Shown here one piece after another: positions 54,587 to 64,000 of a DNA stretch of 64,000 bases. Source of the DNA: Metarhizium brunneum (lineage: Eukaryota > Ascomycota > Sordariomycetes > Hypocreales > Clavicipitaceae); contig NC_089426.1 in the NCBI RefSeq assembly GCF_013426205.1, positions 496,001 through 560,000 of the forward strand. The letters are read 5' to 3'. Position numbers and translations under genes: made by a program. The notes beneath the pieces were generated by a model. It did no database searches. It was not told the origin of the DNA and was given only the letters and a program-made list of their open reading frames with translations. Numbering within the stretch: the stretch's first letter is position 1; the number at the start of each line of letters is the position of its first letter.

Positions 54587-55809
54587 ATGATTCCGTTTCC
54601 ACCATCACCTCTTGCCAACGCCAATGGCTGGCCCAGTGGTTTTGATTTCAGCGAAGGTAAATCAGTGCGCCTCGTCTGCTTCTGAGAGACGTGTAATAAC
54701 GAAAGCCAAACGATCTAGTCAACGGCCATGTCGAGTCAAAATATTCCAAAGAAACAGGCCAATGGACGCCCCTACGTTTCGTTGCGAGCCCATACATGAG
54801 CATCCACGGCATGGCTCCAGCACTCAACTATGGTCAACAAGCTGCCGAGGGTTTGAAAGCCTTTCGCGGCCCTGGTGACTCAGTCGTGAGCATCTTTCGT
54901 CCCGACCGCAATGCTCTTCGCATGCAACATTCTGCCGACGTGGCCTCGATGCCAAGAGTGCCCGTGGACATGTTTTTACAAGCCTGCCGCTCTGTAGTTG
55001 CTCTGAATGCAGCATTTGTACCGCCTCACGAGTCTGGTGCCGCGCTCTATCTTCGACCGCAACTTTACGGCTCAAGCCCACACTTGAGCCTCTCTGCACC
55101 AAACGAGTATACATTTTGCGTTTTTGCCGTTCCTACGGGTATAGCCCACGGGGCAGATCCCGTCAAGGCCTTGATCATTGACGAGTTTGACCGCACGGCG
55201 CCCAACGGCGCAGGCCACGCAAAACTGGGCGGGAATTATGCGCCGGTTCTCCGGTGGAGCGATGAGGCAAAATGTAAAGGTTACGGCATAACGCTGCACC
55301 TTGACAGCGCGAGACACGAGGAAGTGGACGAGTTTAGTACCTGTGCCTTTATCGGGATAACAGCTCATGACGGTGGCGATGGCGTGGCAATTACGGTGCC
55401 AGAGTCTCGCTGCATTATCGAGAGCATCACGTCCGATAGCATCCTGCAGATTGCGCGGAGCTACGGTTGGAAGACGATAAAGAGGCCGATTAAATACACA
55501 GAGCTTCCGGATTTCACGGAGGTTATTGCAGCGGGCACCGCGGCATCTTTGGTACCAGTGCGGTCCATCACACGGCAGAACAGGTCCGTTACGTTGCCAG
55601 CGAAGCCAAATGTGCGTGTCGATGCTGAGGGGGAGACGGTGACATATATTCCCGACTCACGGAATGAAGCTGGTCCTATCTGCTTGAAGCTTCTGGCGGC
55701 ACTCAGAGAAATTCAGCTGGGAAAAGTAAAGGATGAGTTTGGCTGGCGCTGTCTTGTGACGGAAGATGATATGCAGATCGATGGTGGTGCTGTTCACAAT
55801 GGAAATTGA
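54587..55809 (+). CDS. Branched-chain-type aminotransferase (TOXF-like)
   Basis: Exons 54587-54656 and 54719-55809 (62-nt intron, GTAAAT...CTAG, branch site TAATAAC) give 386 residues. The splice restores the family N-terminus (PLANANGWPSGFDFSE joined to VNGHVESKYSKETGQW) and SPYMSIHGMAPALNYGQQAAEGLKAFR. The PLP lysine is K192 in GHAKLGGNYAP, and the C-terminal GTAASLVPV holds the cofactor phosphate. Branched-chain aminotransferases interconvert amino acids and their alpha-keto acids; cluster copies such as TOXF of HC-toxin make unusual amino acids. One point is odd: the usual GTRNVF motif is replaced by EFSTCAFIGI, and CAFIG lacks the Asn, so substrate choice may be altered. Placed between the methyltransferase and the NRPS on the same strand. 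Confidence 0.88.
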
Positions 55810-56946
55810 CGCGGGGGGTATCGGCTCATCTATCCGCAGAGATTCCCCGGACAAATGAAACTTGAAGCTTGTTAAACCAAGTCGCAGACGTCCTGCTGTG
55901 TACCAGAGCTGTTAAGCCAGTTGCTACTTGTCAAAGTATCGCCATGCCTATAACGCTCCAATGAACCGTGCATTCAATGTTGATTTAGGCTGGGGAAGTA
56001 GTGAATGATAGTACCAGACGGACGGAGTATAGAGAATTTTGTTGCAGCTTGCACCATCAACATTTTGACTTTTTGTACTGCCGCCTCCCTAAGATGGCAA
56101 GCTATCTGCTGTGTTCACGACTGGCCAAAAGTCGTGGCATTTGCTGCTCATGCCGTCCCATTTGCCATGGTAAGACTGAGGATACTCCAGACGCCATAGA
56201 CATGGTTTCTCTGACTAAAAACTCACTTGACTGTCAATACAAGGAACCCGAGTTACATAGGTACCGCCTGTAAGCTGGAGAAGAGAGGCGAAGGGGGTGC
56301 GAATAGTGAACCTGGGGTGGGTTGTCACACTTGGCCTTGTCTCATTTTGCCAAACAAGCAATGCTGTGCTGATGCATCATACAAGAAAATGTATGCAAGC
56401 TCTTCCCGCGTCGGCTATCAGGCCTCACCGGTCTTTCGACAGGCGCTGGCTGACTGTTCTGCACATGCACAATGCAAGCTACAGGATGCCGACGTGACTG
56501 AGAAGGGTGATTGGCGTAATCTATTGATCCATCTTGCACCACTCCAAAGATGCCCGCCAGTCGTACCATCCAAATGTGGCTGCATGGCGAGCACACCGTG
56601 AACTTTGAACAAGAGATAGCAAACTATGTGATGAAGATTCACTATTGTGGAAGCGTCCATTACGGGTCCCAAGACATGACATCACACTCATGCAGAATAG
56701 GTTCATCATCTCCAAAACACCGCAGAGACGGACGAGAAGGAGTTGACTGGTGTAATTGGTAAGTTGCGCCATGCCATGTAAAACGTGCCGACGCAGGTGT
56801 GGCCCATTTTTCTAAAATACGTCAACTATAGAATTATCTTTTCCTAGCTGTGGATCGGGCGTCATTGTACTGCAACTCACGGGTATTGCGATTCATCGAA
56901 ACTAGACCAGAAACAACGCCCACGATATCCCGAGAAGCAAGAGGAG
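55810..56946. other. Upstream region of the NRPS gene
   Basis: A donor-like TTGGTAAGT at 56757 and an acceptor-like TTTCCTAG at 56848 would join a short upstream frame in phase to the NRPS frame, so a small 5' exon is possible. I did not find an N-terminal half of a condensation domain here. Confidence 0.35.
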
Positions 56947-59900
56947 ATGGGCACTGCAAACGATGGGCAAAGCCTGCAACGAGCGGGGCCATCCCTCTGG
57001 AGAGATGTTGACTATGAGCCATTCCCAGATCTCCCGTTGTATGTGCAGCAACCTGTGCCAGACAGGATACAGCATCAATTCGAAGTCGGTTCTCTAAAGG
57101 CCACACCAGCCTTGATCAACGCGTCCTGGGCCTTGGTCTCCAGTCGTCTCAAGAATTCACCTCATGTTATATTTGGCACCACCATCCTGCCAAGCGAAGC
57201 AGCTGGAAAGCAGGATAACATCAGCGTCTGGGCTACAGACATTTCTCCAATACGCGTGTCGCTGTCGGGCCACCAAAACATTTCCGAGTACCTCGGCGCA
57301 ATGGAGAAACAAATGGCTGACGAAGGCCAGCATGGCAAGTCAAGGCTGAATGCTACGGAAGAGCAGCAACTACATACTCTGCTGGTTCACCACACGCGGA
57401 CACGGGGCATCCGACATTGTCAGACCAATGGCGGCAAGCAATCCGCGCACACCTACGCGCTGGTAATAGAGACATGTCCCAGTGAGAACAAGATGACATT
57501 TATTTCGAGCTTCGATGCGACCGTCATTAAGCAATGGGAAGTACGGAAATTGTTGCGGCGGCTGGAATATGTGTCGATCCAGATTGGCAATGCAAGTCCC
57601 GACCAGAAACTAAAGGACATAAACATGGTGACGCCCGATGAGCTCGACGAACTATGGAAGTTGAATGCTACCACACCAGCACAAGTCAATCAGTGCATGT
57701 ACAGCATGTTTGAAAAGAAGGTCCAGGTCCAACCCAATGCACCCGCTATTTGTGCCTGGGATGGAGAGCTGTCATACGGTGAGCTATATCGGCTTGCCAA
57801 AAAGTTAGCCTTCACACTTGTTGGCCAGGGCATTGGACCTGAAGTACTTGTGCCACTATGTTTTGAAAAATCCATGTGGACGGCGGTTGCGATGCTGGGA
57901 GTCACCATGGCAAGAGGAGCGTATGTACTGTTAGACCCATCATTCCCTGAGAATCGCCTCCATGATGTCTTGGGACAAGTCAACGCGCGGTTGATGCTAA
58001 GTTCTGCGTCTAACCAGGCGTTGAGCTCACGACTCGTGAATAACGTCATTGTTATAAGCTCCGACTACTTCAGGAGCGTGGATTACGAACAGGGGGACGA
58101 GGACCATATCAACAAGCAAGCGACTCGACAACTGCCGTACTGTAACCCATCATCTCTTCTCTTCTTGTGCTTCACCTCGGGAAGCACAGGAACCTCCAAA
58201 GGCGCAATGGCCACACACGCGAATGTAGCGTCAGCTCTCCACCATCAAGCAAGCTACTTGCGCCTCACGCCAGAGTCGAGGATCTTCGACTTTGCATCAT
58301 ATAGCTTTGCTACTACACTTGCCAATTTCTTCCTGGCCATCTACGCGGGCGGCTGCTTGTGCGTCCCGGGCGAGGAGGATCGAAGACGACGGCTTCCAGA
58401 GAGTATAACCGCCTTGCGAGCCAACGTCATGGAAGTGACGCCAACTCTTGCTCGGCTTCTCAGCCCAGAAGACACGCCCACTCTGGAATTAATCATTTTC
58501 TCGGGCGAGAGGTCTGACCAGAGGGATTTTGAACGATGGTGGGGGAGTAAAGTACATGTAGCTCATACCTATGGAAGCTCAGAGTGTCTGTTCAACAGCA
58601 CCATCAACTACCAGCCTCCTGCTCTAGAGGAAACTCTCCATATAGGACATGCCGTGGGAGCCGTTGCGTGGGTTGTAGATCCCGATGACTATAGCGAACT
58701 GTTACCAATTGGAGCAATCGGCGAGTTATTGCTCGAAGGGCCGATTGTTGGTCGTGGGTACCTGGGCAATCCAGAAAAGACTGCTTCCGTCTTCATCAAC
58801 GACCCGGCTTGGCTGCTTCAAGGCAGCAGCAGCCAATCGGGACGACATGGCCGGCTCTACAGAACAGGAGACCTAGTCAAGTTCAATGGGGACGGAACCT
58901 TGGTCTTCATCGGCCGTAAAGACACACAGGTCAAAGTACGTGGACAGCGCGTCGAGCTTGCCGAGGTAGAGCACTGGGTGCAGAAATGCACACCAGAGGC
59001 AATCCACGTCGCTGCTGAAGTCATTGTACCGCAAACCGGCAAGACAAGGCCTTTCCTAGCGGCATTCATACAGTTGGGTCCGGAACAACACCCACAAAAG
59101 AATAGCAGCAATGCCGCGTCAAAGGGCAGTGAGTTTGATCCTGCTGGTGGCATTGGGGTTCTGCCAACATCCGATTCTGTTGAGAAACGCATCGCTGAGC
59201 AGCTGCCAAGTTATATGGTGCCGACGGCATTTCTCACTATGAGAAAACTACCCACGACGAATACCGGCAAGTTGAATCGAAAGCAGCTTCGTAACATTGG
59301 GGCGTCCTTGCCCATCGAGCGTCTGGCAGCCATGCGAGCATCCAGACGAGTGATGAGCGGACAGGTCGCCACCGAGGCCGAGCAATGCGTCCAGAAACTA
59401 TGGTCTCAGGTACTCAATATTGATGCCTGTAACCTTGGTTTAGAGGATAACTTTTTCCATCTTGGAGGCGATTCTATTGCTGCAATGATGATGACTCGTG
59501 AAGCCCGCAAGATTGGCTTGAAACTAACAGTGGCCGACATCTTGCGGTACCCAACTATTGGTCAGTTTGCGAAACACAGTATCTCGCGGTCAGCTACAGA
59601 GTCAAAAGAAATTGAAGCGTTTTCTCTTCTCGGGCATCGTTTTGACATTGCTTCGTTTCTCCGAGTCATTTCTAGCCACTACCACGATGTTGATCCGGCC
59701 AGAGTACAAGATGTTTGTCCCTGTACTCCACTCCAGGAGGGCCTCATGTCCTTGGCGTTGAAACAAGCAGGAGATTATATTATGCAAGTTGTCATTGAAC
59801 TGGCTCCCGATGTTCGATTAAACGACCTGTGTACGGCTTGGGAGCAAGTCACTCGTGCGACGCCCGTGTTGCGAACCAGAATTGTCCAGCATGACCACTA

Positions 59901-62900
59901 CGGTCTGGTTCAGATCGTACTGGATGAAGATATTCGCTGGATTCATGCAACTGGCTTGGAAAACTACCAGATGTCAGATAAAGCACACTCAATGGCTTTG
60001 GGTGACCCACTCACTCGATACGCGCTCGTCAGGGACGACGCCGGAAAGGCGAAATGGCTTGTGTGGACAGTCCATCACTGCCTCTTTGACGGCTGGTCCA
60101 TGAATCTGGTCGCGGAGGCAGTACACCGCGCATATTTGGGTAAACAAATCGACAACGGACCTAGTTTCCAATCCTTTATAAAGTATATACAAGATCAAAA
60201 AGACGAGGCACTGGTGGATTATTGGAGACGGGCCATGGCCGGCAGTGAATGTGTCCCCTTCCCGGAGCCTCTTCCATCCACGACACAACCAGTGAAAGCG
60301 GCTAGCAACGTTGAAGAATTCGAATTTCCACGGATTCAAACCTCAGCCAATGTTTCCACCGCAACACTGATCCGTGCGGCGTGGGCCTTGATCGCTGGGC
60401 GAACCACCAACTCGCACGACGTGGTGTTTGGCTCAACAGTGTCGGGACGAAGCGCACCGGTTGAGGGCGTCGAGTCAATGGTGGCACCAACTTTCACAAC
60501 CATTCCTGTGAGAGTGACTTTGCCCGGAAATCAGAGAGTTTCAGACTACTTGGATACAGTCCAGCAGCAGTCCACAGACATGATACCCTTTGAGCAGGCG
60601 GGCTTGCACCGAATTGCCAAGATATCACCCGAGTGCCGGAAAGCTTGCATGTTCCAGACTCTGCTTGTTATCCAACCGCAGGATGCAAACAGTACCGATG
60701 TCATGTTTGGAAGATGGAACTGGGACGACAAACAAATGACGGGTATGGGTACATATGCCATTACTCTGCAAGTCCATCTGGGTTCGGACACCATCATGGC
60801 GTCTGCTGCCTTTGACGCCACAGTGATTGAGCCATGGGTGCTTAAAGGGCTGCTAAGAAGACTCGAATTTGTGATGCGCCAGCTGAATGATGCACAGAAC
60901 ATGACTTTGTCAGAAGTGAAGACGGCAACGGCCCAGGATCTCAACCAAATATGGGAGTGGAACAAGGTCGTTCCAGAGTCTGTGGAGCGATGCGTCCACG
61001 ACATAATTGACCAAAAGGCACAATTACAACCCCATTCCCCTGCCGTGTGTGCTTGGAATGGCAGCCTGACATATGGTGAACTGGGTCGACTCGCAACAAT
61101 ATTGGCGGGCCAGCTTGTCTCGTCGGGTGTCGAGCCAGGCATGGTCATCCCATTGTGCTTCCACAAGTCCATGTGGACAACTGTTTCGATGCTTGCCGTT
61201 CTGAAGGCTGGTGGCGCTTTCGTCATGCTAGACTGCTCTGTTCCGCAAGACTATCTCCAGCATCTTGTGCGGCAGGTTGACGCCCGCCTAATTTTATCGT
61301 CTCCGGACACTCAGTCAATTGCCTCACGACTCTGTTCAGATGTAATTGTAGTCGGCCCAGAATCTTTATTAAATATGAAAGGCAAGACTTTTGGTCCACT
61401 TCCAAGCATCAAGCCTGAATCTGTCGCCTATATCGTCTTCACCTCGGGCAGTACTGGCAATCCGAAAGGAGTCGTCATTCCACACACAAGTTTCTCATCA
61501 GCCATACATCATCAAGCGGGCCTTTTGTTTAACAGAGGGTCCAGGATTTTTGACTTTGCATCACATAGTTTTGATGCTCCTATCCACAATACTCTGATGA
61601 TTCTCGCGGCAGGGGGCTGCTTATGCGTGCCAAGGGATGAAGATCGAAAGGATAACCTGGCTGCCAGTATGGCGTCGTTGAGGGCCAATGTTGCCACACT
61701 TACACCATCTGTTGCTCGAACCCTGTCTCCAGAACAAGTTCCCGAGCTCAAGTCAATACTGTTTGTTGGAGAAATGCTGCATGCCACAGACGTCGCGCCC
61801 TGGTGGGGGAAGGCTGACGTGGTCAATATATATGGACCGACGGAATGCACTCCCGTCAGCACAATGAATTTCCTCTCGGCGAGGCCCCAAGATGCTCCTT
61901 GCATGGGTAGAGGAGTCGGGCTTGTGACCTGGGTTGTGGACCCAGATAATTACGATCATCTGTTGCCAGCCGGCTGCATTGGTGAACTAGTACTCGAAGG
62001 TCCCCTTGTCGGGCGCGGCTATCTAAACGACCCGGAGAGAAATGCAGCAGTGTTTATCGAAGATCCCAAATGGCTGACTCTAGGAACTTTCAGCCTGCCT
62101 GGACGGCGCGGTCGCCTCTATAAGACGGGTGATCTTGTCCGATACAACGAAGACGGAACCCTGACATGTATTGGCCGCCGGGATGCCCAAGTCAAGATCC
62201 GCGGTCAGCGAGTGGAACTAGGAGAGGTTGAGCAGCATGTAAGAGCATGCATACCAGGTGTGAAGCAGGCGGCTGCAGAGGTCATCATACCAGGAGGGCA
62301 AGGAGCCGTTCCAACACTGGCTGTGTTTGTAGCGATGGATGATGCCACATCACGGTTTCCGAGTCGGGGCCGGAACGGCGACTCACGGAGAACCCCGACC
62401 AGCACGGCCTCAAGTGGAACAAATGGAACATGCAATGGAACACTGGTGCCCCAAGTTATTGCAATATCCGCCCAGGTGGAAAATGAGCTGGCCCGGAGCT
62501 TGCCGGCCTACATGCTCCCGACCGTCTACTTCGCTCTTGAAGCCCTGCCTCTCAACAACTCGGGCAAAACCGACCGACGGCGTCTGCGTCAGCTCGGGGC
62601 CAGCTTCAGTGCCCAGCAGCTGGCCGAGCTGCGTACATGTAGCGATTCTCATGTCCAGAAACGCCCGCCATCTACCAGCGCGGAGCGTGAGCTTCAACGG
62701 ATCTGGGCGGGCGTCCTCAACATCAATGCTGCAACCATTGGCATCGACGACAGCTTCCTCCGCCTGGGGGGTGATTCTATCACGGCCATGCAAGTTTCGG
62801 CAGCCGTCCGACTCTCTGGGGTCAGCATTTCTACCGCAGAAATTCTACAGAAGAAGACCATCGCCCTGCTAGCAGCAACTCCCTCAGCTCGCGAAATCAA

Positions 62901-64000
62901 GCCCGACCCGGCCGTGAATCCTACCAACACGGCCGAAACAGATGACGGCCAGCCTTTCCGGTTGAGCCCAATTCAGCAGCTGTATATGCAAGTACACGAG
63001 AACCCAACGTGCCAGCCTTTCGATCAAAGCTTTCTCCTTGAGCTGCGGGCTTCTGTATCCCTTGTGTCGGTGTTACGCTCCATTGAGGCCATTGTATCCA
63101 GACATCCAATGTTAAGAGCGCGCTTCAGCCAGACTAGCCAGGGGGCATGGCAACAGCACATCAGCAGCGATATCTTGGGCTCATTCCACGTTTGCCAGGA
63201 GCACACATCAGAATCTTCAGCTAGCAAAGCAAATGACGGCCCAATTAGCCGGTGTCGCCAAAGGCTCAATATAGAAGACGGTCCTCTGGTCGCTGCGGTG
63301 TTGTTGCAGGACACAAAGTCTCAGTCTCTCTTCATAACCATCCACCACTTGGTCGTAGATCTTGTCTCTTGGCGTATTCTGCTACAAGAACTCGAGATGC
63401 TGATAACTAAGCGTCCAATATACACGCAGGTAATAACAAGTTTTCGGACATGGTGTTCCTTGCAGGCACAATACGCAGCAAGCCAGCTTGGCCCCGGAGA
63501 AGGGCATGGGAAAAGCACAATCCAGCCATCTCCATTGTCCTACTGGGGATTCGATGTGATCCCGGCTCGCAACAGCACACTGGCAACAAGCCAATTCGTT
63601 CTCGACAAACTGTCAACCGATGCCATAATGGGTAGCTGCAATGAGGCGTTCGGCACACGGCCAGTCGAGCTTATGATAACCGCTCTTGCCTATTCTTTCA
63701 GCACTGTATTCACAGATCGGTCATCAGTCTCTATATTCAGCGAAGGACATGGGCGTGAGCCGTGGGATGACCTTGTTGACCTTTCGCACACGGTTGGTTG
63801 GTTTACAACCATATTCCCAGTGCACGTGCCTGCTTTGGGTCATGAAAATCTTCTAGATGCTACTTGTCGCACCAAGGATTTTATTAGGTCGTTTCCAAAG
63901 AACGGCTGGTCCTACTTCACATCTAAATTTGCGGATAAGAAAGCCGCAGCAGCTAACATCTCGGATTTCCCTGTTGAAGTACTGTTCAACTATGCAGGCT
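56947..64000 (+). CDS. Non-ribosomal peptide synthetase, partial (C*-A-T-C-A-T-E...)
   Basis: One uninterrupted frame of at least 2351 codons runs off the window end. Order: a partial condensation domain (about residues 1-245) lacking the HHxxxDG half; A1 (about 250-770) with A3 motif FTSGSTGTSKG; T1 with LGGDS (Ser843); full C2 with VHHCLFDGWS (His at 1043); A2 (about 1355-1890) with FTSGSTGNPKG; T2 with LGGDS (Ser1944); and an epimerisation domain from about 2000 with HHLVVDLVSW (2133), SEGHGRE and VGWFTTIFP. In A1 the Asp that normally binds the substrate amino group is Ala455 (SYSFATT); in A2 it is kept (Asp1543, SFDAP). My manual specificity codes are ATAEISTFNK for A1 and DAHTLVIPVK for A2. 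A1 thus probably takes an aryl, hydroxy or keto acid. T-E order implies epimerisation of the second residue. I chose the ATG at 56947; an upstream exon is possible. Termination is not visible. Confidence 0.93.
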   Translation, partial: MGTANDGQSLQRAGPSLWRDVDYEPFPDLPLYVQQPVPDRIQHQFEVGSLKATPALINASWALVSSRLKNSPHVIFGTTILPSEAAGKQDNISVWATDISPIRVSLSGHQNISEYLGAMEKQMADEGQHGKSRLNATEEQQLHTLLVHHTRTRGIRHCQTNGGKQSAHTYALVIETCPSENKMTFISSFDATVIKQWEVRKLLRRLEYVSIQIGNASPDQKLKDINMVTPDELDELWKLNATTPAQVNQCMYSMFEKKVQVQPNAPAICAWDGELSYGELYRLAKKLAFTLVGQGIGPEVLVPLCFEKSMWTAVAMLGVTMARGAYVLLDPSFPENRLHDVLGQVNARLMLSSASNQALSSRLVNNVIVISSDYFRSVDYEQGDEDHINKQATRQLPYCNPSSLLFLCFTSGSTGTSKGAMATHANVASALHHQASYLRLTPESRIFDFASYSFATTLANFFLAIYAGGCLCVPGEEDRRRRLPESITALRANVMEVTPTLARLLSPEDTPTLELIIFSGERSDQRDFERWWGSKVHVAHTYGSSECLFNSTINYQPPALEETLHIGHAVGAVAWVVDPDDYSELLPIGAIGELLLEGPIVGRGYLGNPEKTASVFINDPAWLLQGSSSQSGRHGRLYRTGDLVKFNGDGTLVFIGRKDTQVKVRGQRVELAEVEHWVQKCTPEAIHVAAEVIVPQTGKTRPFLAAFIQLGPEQHPQKNSSNAASKGSEFDPAGGIGVLPTSDSVEKRIAEQLPSYMVPTAFLTMRKLPTTNTGKLNRKQLRNIGASLPIERLAAMRASRRVMSGQVATEAEQCVQKLWSQVLNIDACNLGLEDNFFHLGGDSIAAMMMTREARKIGLKLTVADILRYPTIGQFAKHSISRSATESKEIEAFSLLGHRFDIASFLRVISSHYHDVDPARVQDVCPCTPLQEGLMSLALKQAGDYIMQVVIELAPDVRLNDLCTAWEQVTRATPVLRTRIVQHDHYGLVQIVLDEDIRWIHATGLENYQMSDKAHSMALGDPLTRYALVRDDAGKAKWLVWTVHHCLFDGWSMNLVAEAVHRAYLGKQIDNGPSFQSFIKYIQDQKDEALVDYWRRAMAGSECVPFPEPLPSTTQPVKAASNVEEFEFPRIQTSANVSTATLIRAAWALIAGRTTNSHDVVFGSTVSGRSAPVEGVESMVAPTFTTIPVRVTLPGNQRVSDYLDTVQQQSTDMIPFEQAGLHRIAKISPECRKACMFQTLLVIQPQDANSTDVMFGRWNWDDKQMTGMGTYAITLQVHLGSDTIMASAAFDATVIEPWVLKGLLRRLEFVMRQLNDAQNMTLSEVKTATAQDLNQIWEWNKVVPESVERCVHDIIDQKAQLQPHSPAVCAWNGSLTYGELGRLATILAGQLVSSGVEPGMVIPLCFHKSMWTTVSMLAVLKAGGAFVMLDCSVPQDYLQHLVRQVDARLILSSPDTQSIASRLCSDVIVVGPESLLNMKGKTFGPLPSIKPESVAYIVFTSGSTGNPKGVVIPHTSFSSAIHHQAGLLFNRGSRIFDFASHSFDAPIHNTLMILAAGGCLCVPRDEDRKDNLAASMASLRANVATLTPSVARTLSPEQVPELKSILFVGEMLHATDVAPWWGKADVVNIYGPTECTPVSTMNFLSARPQDAPCMGRGVGLVTWVVDPDNYDHLLPAGCIGELVLEGPLVGRGYLNDPERNAAVFIEDPKWLTLGTFSLPGRRGRLYKTGDLVRYNEDGTLTCIGRRDAQVKIRGQRVELGEVEQHVRACIPGVKQAAAEVIIPGGQGAVPTLAVFVAMDDATSRFPSRGRNGDSRRTPTSTASSGTNGTCNGTLVPQVIAISAQVENELARSLPAYMLPTVYFALEALPLNNSGKTDRRRLRQLGASFSAQQLAELRTCSDSHVQKRPPSTSAERELQRIWAGVLNINAATIGIDDSFLRLGGDSITAMQVSAAVRLSGVSISTAEILQKKTIALLAATPSAREIKPDPAVNPTNTAETDDGQPFRLSPIQQLYMQVHENPTCQPFDQSFLLELRASVSLVSVLRSIEAIVSRHPMLRARFSQTSQGAWQQHISSDILGSFHVCQEHTSESSASKANDGPISRCRQRLNIEDGPLVAAVLLQDTKSQSLFITIHHLVVDLVSWRILLQELEMLITKRPIYTQVITSFRTWCSLQAQYAASQLGPGEGHGKSTIQPSPLSYWGFDVIPARNSTLATSQFVLDKLSTDAIMGSCNEAFGTRPVELMITALAYSFSTVFTDRSSVSIFSEGHGREPWDDLVDLSHTVGWFTTIFPVHVPALGHENLLDATCRTKDFIRSFPKNGWSYFTSKFADKKAAAANISDFPVEVLFNYAG

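Noticed and set aside
56227..56601. 124-codon frame upstream of the NRPS
   Set aside because: No condensation-domain motif or other recognisable feature; minus-strand frames overlap it equally well.
60546..61226. 226-codon minus-strand frame inside the NRPS
   Set aside because: Antisense of the continuous NRPS frame; no domain of its own.

Overview
The window looks like nuclear DNA of a filamentous ascomycete. Genes are split by short (41-84 nt) introns with GT(A/G)NGT donors and CT(A/G)A-type branch sites, there is a tRNA-Gly with a small intron, and families such as GT71 mannosyltransferase, HsbA-domain wall protein, GH20 hexosaminidase and fungal fruit-body lectin are typical of such fungi. 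Broken repeats with A+T-biased decay suggest past RIP-like mutation. A Sordariomycete of the Hypocreales (insect-, nematode- or plant-associated) is my best guess, but that is inference. No rRNA operon, CRISPR array or intact transposase was seen.

Left part (1-42 kb): scattered single genes in long spacers. In order: a fruit-body lectin; a 1.4 kb element with 200-bp terminal inverted repeats; an FAD oleate hydratase; tRNA-Gly followed at once by a 19-bp minisatellite; a GT71 alpha-mannosyltransferase; an STE20/GCK-type kinase lying between two decayed copies of the same inverted repeat; an HsbA-domain membrane-anchored wall protein; a secreted GH20 hexosaminidase; a BTB protein; a probably dead PAN/apple-like secreted gene; a four-helix membrane protein; a metallo-beta-lactamase-fold hydrolase; two alpha/beta hydrolases (one with a GC-AG intron); a beta-propeller lectin-like protein; and a small secreted protein that, once spliced, joins a Ser/Thr repeat to a Cys-Cys hexapeptide repeat.

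Right part (42-64 kb): a secondary-metabolite cluster cut by the window end. It holds a mevalonate kinase-like gene with an altered phosphate loop, a short-chain dehydrogenase, a PLP alpha-oxoamine synthase, an (R)-selective amine transaminase, a C-methyltransferase closely resembling the bacterial phenylpyruvate beta-methyltransferase MppJ, a branched-chain-type aminotransferase, and an NRPS with the order partial C-A-T-C-A-T-E that runs off the end.

A working model (inference): the MppJ-like enzyme beta-methylates an alpha-keto acid such as phenylpyruvate; the BCAT-type enzyme aminates it to a beta-methyl amino acid; the NRPS loads it, couples it to a unit chosen by an A domain that has lost the Asp that normally binds the amino group, and epimerises it. 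The oxoamine synthase and dehydrogenase could make and reduce an alpha-aminoketone, and the (R)-transaminase could supply an (R)-amine or D-amino acid. I know of no described fungal pathway with this combination.
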